Virus record (IMG/VR): IMGVR_UViG_3300037485_000323
Coordinates: 1 to 24,923 of that record
DNA length: 24,923 nt
Strand: one strand, 5' to 3'
Origin: a virus
Shown one piece after another: positions 19,051 through 24,923 of the stretch (the first letter of the stretch is position 1; every line of letters begins with the position of its first letter). The notes below the pieces were generated by a model. The model made no database searches and was not told the DNA's origin. It worked only from the letters and a program-made list of their open reading frames with translations. A program made the position numbers and the translations under genes.

Positions 19051-20544
19051 TTATTGAATAACGATAGATGCAAGAGTAATTTGTTGTACGCTTTCACCAT
19101 CTTGGTAATATAAAGTGATAGGTGGTGATTGTCGTGCAGCGCGTGTTATGGCAGTTGCAGGTGAAATCTGTAACACATAACCTTGTGAAGCAATTACAGG
19201 CGCAGCATCATAACCTAAAGCATACCGAACTTGAGAAGCCTGTGAAGCAGACAATTGAATACCTTTACGGATCGCACCAAAATTAATCGCAGCATTAATT
19301 GGATCTAAACAAGCAGCATTGATTAATGAGTAGCCTTGAGTATTGTATGGAATTGATCCAACTTGTTGAAGCAAGGTAATCAAAGCTAATTGTAAATTAG
19401 CATTTAACCAAATTTGATTCAAATAAGTATCAGCCCATAACCATTGACCTGAAACAGAACCCGGTGTAAACCAAGAAGCATTGTTAGCAGGATTATTAGA
19501 TCCATAAGCACCGTAGCAATTGTAGCCATTAGCAACTACAGCAGCATAATTAGAAGCCGTTGTAACTGATGGCAATAAACCTGACTGCTCTTTAAAGTCT
19601 AATGTTGCGCGACCATTTAAACGAGTAAAATCTAATGAAGCAGCAAAACCAGCAGCAAATGCTGAATGAGTATTGTTGCCATAAATTGCCAATGTGCCAA
19701 CCACATCACCTGTTTGTAACCAATTTCCAAATGTAGTAGTTGCGGCAGCATCAAGAATATTTACATCAGAATCTTGACAGATATACAAGAAACGAGGTGC
19801 AACTGAATTAGACCATGTAGCAAAATCTTCTTTTTCAGCAATTACTGATTCCCATACTGTAAAAAATGTAGCCCAATTTTGATTTTGATTAACAATACTA
19901 TTCATAAAGGTTGCAGGATTAGCAGCATCTTGACCTTGAGAAGTTGTAGCACCAGTAGCCGAAGTTAACATTAAACCAGTTGCCATTGCGCTAACTGCTG
20001 CAAAGCTAATTGTTTCTGTAACACCAGTAGCAGTTGTAGTGAAAATAAATGCACTATGAACTGAATCAAAAGTTACTGCAAAATCAGGAGCAGTAAAAGC
20101 ATTTTGAATAGCGGTAGCAGCAGCACTAAAGCTGGCAACTGAAGCCAAACTGATTGATCCTGAAGTTTCTACAACACCAGCAACTGTCAAAGATATTGTA
20201 CCTGTACCAAGTGCTTGCAATTGACCTAAAGTCATTGCAGCCAATGATCCGCCCCTTAACCAGCCGCTTGTTGCTTCTTCTGCATAATTAGCAATAAGCA
20301 AAGAACCCGGTAACTGAGTGCCAATGCTATAGCCATTGAAATAAATACTGGCTAATGACGCTTCTTCAGAGGTCGCGCCAAAGTAGGCAGAAACATCACT
20401 AGCGGTTGAAAATTCTAAAATAGTTTCAGCAGGAGCGTAAGCATTTTGTGTGAGCATCAATCCGTTTAAATCTACAGCGATGCCACCAGCAGACAATACT
20501 GATGGAACTACATTTACTACTTGTGAAAAAGGAATAGTACTCAT
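19051..20544 (-). CDS. Tail sheath protein (DUF3383), 497 aa
   Basis: The 497-residue product starts MSTIPFSQVVNVVPSVLSAG and continues with TASDVSAYFGATSEEASLAS, the family opening for DUF3383 sheath proteins. Later it has NPANNASWFTPGSVSGQWLW and, at the C-terminal end, LGYDAAPVIASQGYVLQISP and RAARQSPPITLYYQDGESVQ, both characteristic. It forms the contractile outer tail tube. GGAGAT lies upstream (20553-20548), the same binding-site sequence as in the early genes. Confidence 0.93.
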   Translation of the reverse strand: MSTIPFSQVVNVVPSVLSAGGIAVDLNGLMLTQNAYAPAETILEFSTASDVSAYFGATSEEASLASIYFNGYSIGTQLPGSLLIANYAEEATSGWLRGGSLAAMTLGQLQALGTGTISLTVAGVVETSGSISLASVASFSAAATAIQNAFTAPDFAVTFDSVHSAFIFTTTATGVTETISFAAVSAMATGLMLTSATGATTSQGQDAANPATFMNSIVNQNQNWATFFTVWESVIAEKEDFATWSNSVAPRFLYICQDSDVNILDAAATTTFGNWLQTGDVVGTLAIYGNNTHSAFAAGFAASLDFTRLNGRATLDFKEQSGLLPSVTTASNYAAVVANGYNCYGAYGSNNPANNASWFTPGSVSGQWLWADTYLNQIWLNANLQLALITLLQQVGSIPYNTQGYSLINAACLDPINAAINFGAIRKGIQLSASQASQVRYALGYDAAPVIASQGYVLQISPATAITRAARQSPPITLYYQDGESVQQITLASIVIQ

Positions 20545-20553
20545 AAAAATCTC

Positions 20554-21072
20554 CTATGGTTGAAATGTCTGATCTATTGGTGCTAGATCCACTACTACAT
20601 CTAACATTGACTGCTGTGATGTAGTTAATGTTGGATTATATTGCAAATTACCTTCTAATTTCCATCGTTGATAATATTGTTGTTCACCATCAATTAAAGG
20701 AATTTGTACTGGATCATCCGCATACAAAGGCTGAATATTCGCTGGAAATATATCCGTAGCATATTCATCACGAAATAAAGCCTGAGTTTCCATAGCCCAA
20801 ACCTGAGAATCAGGTCCGTAGAAATCAAGTTGAATAACGTATCTTGTCGGAGTAAGAATTGATTTTTCCTGCAATGTGGAATTGTATGTGTCCACATTAA
20901 AAGATAATCTATTCATACCAGTATTATTCATAACAACAAATCCGCCCTTTGGCATTGCCACCAAATTATCTTGGGCTTGTACCACTTCAGTATTAACAGG
21001 TAAAAATGTCCTAAAAAAAACAACTAATGCCCTGAAAACATCCTGATCAATAATATCAATAGTAACTGCCAT
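20554..21072 (-). CDS. Neck/tail terminator protein, gp12-like, 172 aa
   Basis: I start at the ATG at 21072, which follows AGGATTAATT and gives MAVTIDIIDQDVFRALVVFF; a longer frame from 21111 begins inside the preceding gene. The protein has RALVVFFRTFLPVNTEVVQA, GGFVVMNNTGMNRLSFN and DFYGPDSQVWAMETQALFRD, matching the 'phage neck terminator gp12-like' type that lies just before the sheath gene. It would cap the tail tube at the neck. Confidence 0.78.
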   Translation of the reverse strand: MAVTIDIIDQDVFRALVVFFRTFLPVNTEVVQAQDNLVAMPKGGFVVMNNTGMNRLSFNVDTYNSTLQEKSILTPTRYVIQLDFYGPDSQVWAMETQALFRDEYATDIFPANIQPLYADDPVQIPLIDGEQQYYQRWKLEGNLQYNPTLTTSQQSMLDVVVDLAPIDQTFQP

Positions 21073-21074
21073 AA

Positions 21075-21458
21075 TTAATCCTGCTGCAATGTCACTATAA
21101 CATGACACCAATCACTCCATGTTTCTACAACCTGAGTAATAAGCCAATTTCTATTTCTTCCCAAAGGTATCTCAGGAAATACTAAAATATCACCACCAAT
21201 CTGATCCGCACGAACTACACCAGCAGCATTGCCATACATATAAACTGATCGCATTACTCCAGTAATATTTAATCCATCAGTATGCTGTAGATCCGTAGCA
21301 CTTAGAGCTTGAACTTGAGCTTTAACTGAAAGCATTAAAGCTGTAGGAGTTCTTCTTCCTGCGTCATCAGTTGTATATCCAGTTGACTGAATCCAATTAA
21401 TTAAAATATTTGGATTTGTAATCTGAGTATAACCATTAACCATTGATCTTAAATTCAT
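21075..21458 (-). CDS. Head-closure/neck protein, 127 aa
   Basis: A 127-residue protein in the connector block. The N-terminal part is TQITNPNILINWIQSTGYTT ... GRRTPTALMLSVKAQVQALS, and the end is GGDILVFPEIPLGRNRNWLI followed by TQVVETWSDWCHVIVTLQQD. This resembles the small protein that lies between the DUF4054 and terminator genes in DUF3383-type myophages. A role at the head-tail interface is inferred from context. Confidence 0.65.
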   Translation of the reverse strand: MNLRSMVNGYTQITNPNILINWIQSTGYTTDDAGRRTPTALMLSVKAQVQALSATDLQHTDGLNITGVMRSVYMYGNAAGVVRADQIGGDILVFPEIPLGRNRNWLITQVVETWSDWCHVIVTLQQD

Positions 21459-21460
21459 AA

Positions 21461-21937
21461 TCAGCCTTTAGCAGTAAAATCAGATCCAGTTTTATTAACT
21501 GCATTTTGTACTGATGCTAACATTAAACCTGTATCAATTAATGGTTTTGCTGAACCTTTTCTTCTAATTGTAATAGGAGATAAAGGTGGACTATAAATAG
21601 AGGAAATTTTTGTTTGAATATCTGCGGCTGCCGCCATGCCAACTAAATCTAAAACATCAAAAGCTGACATTTGATTTTCGACAACTTTAGGAATTGATTT
21701 AGCAATAATATTTGACCAAGTATCTTTTTTTTCTTGGACAGTTGGTCGAATAAATGGTCTAGCAGGAATATTTCTTGCAGGTGCGCCAAATTCTTGAATG
21801 GCTGCTACAGAAGCAACTCCTGTACCATCTTCGTAATTAATTCCTGATGGAAAACCAACTTGAGCGACTAAACCATTAAATTCTTCAGGAACTCGATCTA
21901 GTATGGTTTTAATCTTATCAAGATTTAAGGATTTCAA
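21461..21937 (-). CDS. Head-tail connector protein (gp10/morphogenesis-like), 158 aa
   Basis: The sequence has VAQVGFPSGINYEDGTGVAS, AIQEFGAPARNIPARPFIRP and ITIRRKGSAKPLIDTGLMLA. The 'EfG...iPaRPFirp' and 'PLiDTGxmxaSv' motifs are those of HK97-gp10/virion-morphogenesis type connector or minor tail proteins. It lies between the DUF4054 and head-closure genes. Its start overlaps the DUF4054 stop (ATGA). Confidence 0.76.
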   Translation of the reverse strand: MKSLNLDKIKTILDRVPEEFNGLVAQVGFPSGINYEDGTGVASVAAIQEFGAPARNIPARPFIRPTVQEKKDTWSNIIAKSIPKVVENQMSAFDVLDLVGMAAAADIQTKISSIYSPPLSPITIRRKGSAKPLIDTGLMLASVQNAVNKTGSDFTAKG

Positions 21938-22380
21938 AATACACCGCCAGCCTTACGAAATGCAGAATTTTCGTAACTGCCACCAATATATAGCCCTACG
22001 TTTGCTACAGCGCGTAGTAGAGCGCGTAATTGATTGCCGTATGGTGTAGTAGCCAACCACCATCCAAAAGCCGTTTTAACAGGTGGTGGTGTAAGCGATA
22101 CATTGATCGTACCTTCACCAGTACCTTGAACTACTACAGTTGGAATTCCAGCAGAAATCATTGTGAATGATTGCGCTAAATGAGCGCACATCAGATCCAA
22201 AGCTAATTGGAGCTGTTTGTTTTTAAAATTGTATGGATAATTATTATCGGGATTAATGTATGCCGATCCCATAGTCCACCAGCCATCGAGTTGAGCAGTT
22301 GGAAAGTCAGTTACATCAGCAAAAGCTGGAAATTGCAATCTGAAACTAGCATCATCGAAGGCAGGGACTAGAGAAGGCAT
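21934..22380 (-). CDS. DUF4054 head-tail adaptor, 148 aa
   Basis: A standard DUF4054 sequence: FRLQFPAFADVTDFPTAQLD near the start, then NKQLQLALDLMCAHLAQSF, then TAFGWWLATTPYGNQLRALL and GLYIGGSYENSAFRKAGGVF at the end. DUF4054 proteins act as adaptors between the portal and neck. Length and place downstream of the major capsid gene are as usual. Confidence 0.88.
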   Translation of the reverse strand: MPSLVPAFDDASFRLQFPAFADVTDFPTAQLDGWWTMGSAYINPDNNYPYNFKNKQLQLALDLMCAHLAQSFTMISAGIPTVVVQGTGEGTINVSLTPPPVKTAFGWWLATTPYGNQLRALLRAVANVGLYIGGSYENSAFRKAGGVF

Positions 22381-22389
22381 ATTTATCTC

Positions 22390-22749
22390 TTAATTAAGTT
22401 TAGGCGCATCATCATCATTGACATAATCTGAAGCTGTCAAAGGTGCTGATTTGTCTTTTAAATTCATATCAGGTACTACTTTTTCTACTGCGGTTGCTTT
22501 CTTGCTGATAGTTATAAAACCATCTTTTTCATGTTTCAAGAAAACTTGATTCTTTTGCAATGCTTCATATTCAGCATCATCAATTTCAGTCGCAACACCA
22601 ATTGGTGTAATTAAACGATCATTAGCAACTCCTGTACCACCCTTGATAAGAACACCTACGTCTTTTATAGGCATATCATTACCGCCTTGTAACCAGTTTT
22701 GATACAACTGATCATTAGCTAGTGTGGAAAATACATGGACTGTAGCCAT
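22390..22749 (-). CDS. Hypothetical structural-region protein, 119 aa
   Basis: First gene after the capsid terminator. AAAGGAG precedes the ATG. The product has STLANDQLYQNWLQGGNDMP, VGVLIKGGTGVANDRLITPI and GVATEIDDAEYEALQKNQVF, and ends in an acidic Asp tail (NDDDAPKLN). Proteins of this type ('GGanVanKRliTP.GvaT.vsdeel..Le') are common next to DUF2184 capsid genes, but I know no function for them. Confidence 0.68.
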   Translation of the reverse strand: MATVHVFSTLANDQLYQNWLQGGNDMPIKDVGVLIKGGTGVANDRLITPIGVATEIDDAEYEALQKNQVFLKHEKDGFITISKKATAVEKVVPDMNLKDKSAPLTASDYVNDDDAPKLN

Positions 22750-22774
22750 TTGTAATACTCCTTTAGATAATAGA

Positions 22775-22795
22775 GAGCGAGGATAACCCTCGCTC
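22775..22795 (-). terminator. GAGCGAGG hairpin before the 119-aa gene
   Basis: A perfect 8-bp inverted repeat (22775-22782 and 22788-22795) with a 5-base loop. There is no T-run on either side. On the minus strand it lies 26 bases before the start of the next gene, after the capsid terminator. It may be an RNA processing or stability hairpin, or a second pause site. Confidence 0.6.
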
Positions 22796-22811
22796 CACTA
22801 TCTTACATCAT

Positions 22812-22843
22812 ATAAAAAAGAGAATCCATAGAACCCTCTTTTT
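22812..22843 (-). terminator. Rho-independent terminator after the major capsid gene
   Basis: On the minus strand the RNA folds as a 13-pair stem, counting three G-U wobble pairs, with a 3-base loop. The arms are AAAAAGAGGGTTC and GGATTCTCTTTTT (22831-22843 and 22815-22827), and a T-tract follows. It lies 5 bases after the capsid stop. Position and shape fit a partial terminator that keeps capsid mRNA in excess of downstream connector genes. Confidence 0.78.
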
Positions 22844-22848
22844 ATTTC

Positions 22849-23952
22849 TTAGATGCCTGAGTAACGAACTACAGCATAAGGTCGTTTCAACATAACACCA
22901 GCAGTAGCGTTTGAATAATCTTCAACGTATGCTTTAGCTTGTTTCTCTACACCTAATGCTTGGAACTTGGCAGGTACAACTTGAACCCATGTACGGCTGT
23001 CATCACTTGCACCATCATCAACGCTTTCAGCGTATAGATAGAACACGTTAGCACCACCATTGGCAAAGTTTAATTGAGGAGCAGAAATTACGCGCAATTT
23101 AGCGTAAGTTTTGTTCAACCAATCGCGTACTGAAATACCAAAATCAGACGTTACTGATAAGTATTGATAAGCATCAGTTGGCAATGCCAATGTCAACTCA
23201 GCATCTTCAGGATTGATAGTATCTTGAGATTGAGTTTGCAATTGAGCAGCAGCTACACGAATATCAGCTACGATCTGTAAAAATGATTTATTAGCCCATA
23301 GTGTTGAAGAACCTGTACCAGTTGCGGCAACTGTTACATAAGCTGGAAGGCTAGGATCATTCAAGAAGCCATAAGTTAAGTTATTACCACCATTGTAGCC
23401 ATTGAAACCGATAAGGTTACGTTGGATTTCCAATGATAGAGCAGCAGAAGCACGTTTTTCAGCAGAAGTGCTGATGCGAATACGAGCAGCGCGAGCTTCT
23501 TCCAATGAACCTACTTTGATACCTTTTTCAAAACGAATAACAGTTCTACGAACAAAGTTTGTATTCCATGAAGCTAAAGGTACATTGGTATAGTCACCGT
23601 ATGGTAACGCATTACCAATTGGCTCTAAAATACCTTGAACAATTTCTTCATCTTCCCATGAACCAGTTGTAGTAATACCAACTAGATCATCAATTTTACG
23701 AGCAGCAGTAATTACCTTAACGAAACCCGGCAACCAATTTTGCAAAAATTGAACTGGTGTAGTGATAGATGGGCTTGTAACATCGGCTTGAGTGCCGCTA
23801 TCCATTGCCCAATTTGCCATAGCTTTAACTTGGCGATCTGTAAAGTTAATACCGATTTGGTTTAAAGCTGAAAAATCAGCTACGTCATCAGCAGCCATTG
23901 TTACAGATCCTACTTTACGAGGACCGATGTAACTGCGTTCTTGTGATTTCAT
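22849..23952 (-). CDS. Major capsid protein (DUF2184-like), 367 aa
   Basis: A HK97-fold capsid protein of the DUF2184 type by layout: FSALNQIGINFTDRQVKAMA, LPGFVKVITAARKIDDLVGI, TTTGSWEDEEIVQGILEPIG, then FVRRTVIRFEKGIKVGSLEE and a C-terminal P-domain with AELTLALPTDAYQYLSVTSD. The end is VMLKRPYAVVRYSGI, common in the family. It lies between the decoration-type gene and connector genes, and is followed by a terminator. No N-terminal scaffold domain is visible, which is consistent with the separate protease/scaffold gene upstream. Confidence 0.92.
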   Translation of the reverse strand: MKSQERSYIGPRKVGSVTMAADDVADFSALNQIGINFTDRQVKAMANWAMDSGTQADVTSPSITTPVQFLQNWLPGFVKVITAARKIDDLVGITTTGSWEDEEIVQGILEPIGNALPYGDYTNVPLASWNTNFVRRTVIRFEKGIKVGSLEEARAARIRISTSAEKRASAALSLEIQRNLIGFNGYNGGNNLTYGFLNDPSLPAYVTVAATGTGSSTLWANKSFLQIVADIRVAAAQLQTQSQDTINPEDAELTLALPTDAYQYLSVTSDFGISVRDWLNKTYAKLRVISAPQLNFANGGANVFYLYAESVDDGASDDSRTWVQVVPAKFQALGVEKQAKAYVEDYSNATAGVMLKRPYAVVRYSGI

Positions 23953-23963
23953 AATGTATATCC

Positions 23964-24476
23964 TTAGTCAGTTATGCGGATGGCAGTTAAACCAGTAGCT
24001 GTAATTGGGTAATTCCAAATAACAGCATTTGGTACTCTTGTATATCCTACAGTTGGAGTTGCATTTGGTGCTGTAGCATATAAAAGACCAGTTGTATCGT
24101 TGTAATAAACCCAATCACCAATATTGCCGCCATCAACAATAGTTACAACAATCGTACCCATTGTTAAGAACTCGCCTTGAGAATTGCCGTTTAAAAACAT
24201 TGTAGGATCAAGTGGATTACCACCAACAGCACCGTAAGAAGCGTATGCTTTTGGGTTTACCAAAATACCTGCAAATACATTAGTGCCATCCACGATAGCA
24301 CCACCTTGAGAAGCGACATTGGTAGTATTTGATTTAGTAAATGCTAAACCAATAGTACCGCCATCTTCATCCAAAGTTAATGAATCGACACGTTGAGGAC
24401 CGTCAACAATTAACTCGCCCGGTACACCGAAGCCAAGATTAATATTAACAGCAGATTGAAAAGTAGCAGCAGTCAT
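23964..24476 (-). CDS. Head decoration / structural cement protein, 170 aa
   Basis: Lies just upstream of the major capsid gene in the transcript. The beta-rich sequence has LGFGVPGELIVDGPQRVDSL near the start, FAGILVNPKAYASYGAVGGN in the middle and TPTVGYTRVPNAVIWNYPIT near the end. This 'fGvpGEl..dgp.rv ... faGilvnPk.ya' pattern is one I know from structural proteins paired with DUF2184 capsids. It probably binds the capsid surface. Confidence 0.78.
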   Translation of the reverse strand: MTAATFQSAVNINLGFGVPGELIVDGPQRVDSLTLDEDGGTIGLAFTKSNTTNVASQGGAIVDGTNVFAGILVNPKAYASYGAVGGNPLDPTMFLNGNSQGEFLTMGTIVVTIVDGGNIGDWVYYNDTTGLLYATAPNATPTVGYTRVPNAVIWNYPITATGLTAIRITD

Positions 24477-24478
24477 AA

Positions 24479-24923
24479 TTATTTGCCTTTTTCTAAGAAT
24501 CGTTGAACAAAATTGCCTTTGCGATAGCTTACAGCATTATCCATGCCATGAGCAACGCTAGATGCGCCCTTACCATCGAGATAAGCACCTAAGAATGTAA
24601 CTTTCGCACTTTTAGGAGCATCTAAGCCAAGTTTTTTAATACCATACGATGCCATTTCGCCTAAATCCATTTCAGCGTGATCAAACGCGCCAATATGTTT
24701 AGATAGCTTGTCGTATAGTTTGTTTTTATCAGCAATGTTTTTATGAACTTGCTTGATAATTGCAGCAGCATCCATGCCAGTAGCGCGTTCACCTTCTTTA
24801 GGTGGATTGGCATTGCCGCCTTGAGGAATTGGATCAGGTACTTCATCAGCAACTTCTTCTGATTCTGACATTTCTTCATCAGGCATTTCAGGATCTGTTT
24901 CTTCATCAGATACAGCTTCTGCA
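24479..24923 (-). CDS. DUF2213-like prohead protease/scaffold protein, C-terminal part (partial)
   Basis: Open to the right edge of the window; the last 147 residues are visible. They begin with a strongly acidic stretch (Glu/Asp-rich, [20 protein letters not shown]) typical of the scaffold part, then [20 protein letters not shown] and [20 protein letters not shown], the usual end of DUF2213 proteins. The family's N-terminal half is thought to be a prohead protease; that half lies outside the window. Internal ATGs (such as 24886) are not starts. Confidence 0.8.
   Translation of the reverse strand, partial: AEAVSDEETDPEMPDEEMSESEEVADEVPDPIPQGGNANPPKEGERATGMDAAAIIKQVHKNIADKNKLYDKLSKHIGAFDHAEMDLGEMASYGIKKLGLDAPKSAKVTFLGAYLDGKGASSVAHGMDNAVSYRKGNFVQRFLEKGK

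Noticed and set aside
20694-20897. 67-codon minus-strand frame inside the neck terminator gene
   Set aside because: Out of frame with a well-supported gene, no binding site, and no slippery run that would join it to the main frame.
24661-24906. 81-codon minus-strand frame inside the protease/scaffold gene
   Set aside because: Shadow of the DUF2213-like frame, Lys/Leu-rich, no start signal.

Overview
This window is part of the genome of an AT-rich, contractile-tailed (myovirus-type) phage that infects a Gram-negative bacterium. Tail sheath, tube, baseplate-J and HxH-tipped spike genes show the contractile tail. A GH108-type endolysin next to an Rz-like protein, with an Rz1-like lipoprotein encoded inside it in another frame, shows a host with an outer membrane. 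Several small genes (a DUF551-type protein, an HTH_39-type protein, the FPRSSQEAFG mini-protein, a Cys-rich CNQGRCDC mini-protein) belong to types I associate with phages and prophages of proteobacteria. The host genus cannot be read from the sequence.

Layout. (1) Positions 1-8760, plus strand: about 30 tightly packed small genes, mostly 20-100 codons and without known function. They are served by at least five look-alike sigma70 promoters (about 241, 2171, 3287, 4034, 4865). Most are preceded by a repeated translation-start cassette beginning GGAGAT, often GGAGATNACGAAAATG. Recognisable products are a DUF551-like protein, a SprT-like zinc metalloprotein, an LPD29-like protein and, at the right end, a recombination/replication block: Rad52-like annealing protein, HTH protein, Gp157-family protein and SSB. 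After it come a secreted protein and several tiny proteins. (2) Positions 8753-10214, minus strand: lysis cassette (holin, i-spanin with embedded o-spanin, endolysin) plus a small tail-fibre-assembly-like gene. (3) Positions 10240-24923, minus strand: virion genes. Transcription runs leftwards from the partial DUF2213-like protease/scaffold gene through decoration protein, major capsid, connector/neck genes, sheath, tube, tail chaperones (with a -1 frameshift), tape measure, baseplate hub/plug/spike/wedge genes and tail fibre. The gene order and the plug-like gene resemble the compact Pam3-type myophages.

The two arms converge and overlap by 8 bp at 8753-8760 without a visible terminator. The only strong terminator-like structure lies just after the major capsid gene (22812-22843), followed by a second hairpin, and probably lets capsid be made in excess of the connector and tail proteins. 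No tRNA, rRNA, CRISPR array, insertion sequence, integrase or attachment site was seen. No stretch of 300 bases lacks a gene; the longest gaps are about 100 bases (22750-22848 and 4836-4932) and hold a terminator pair and a promoter.
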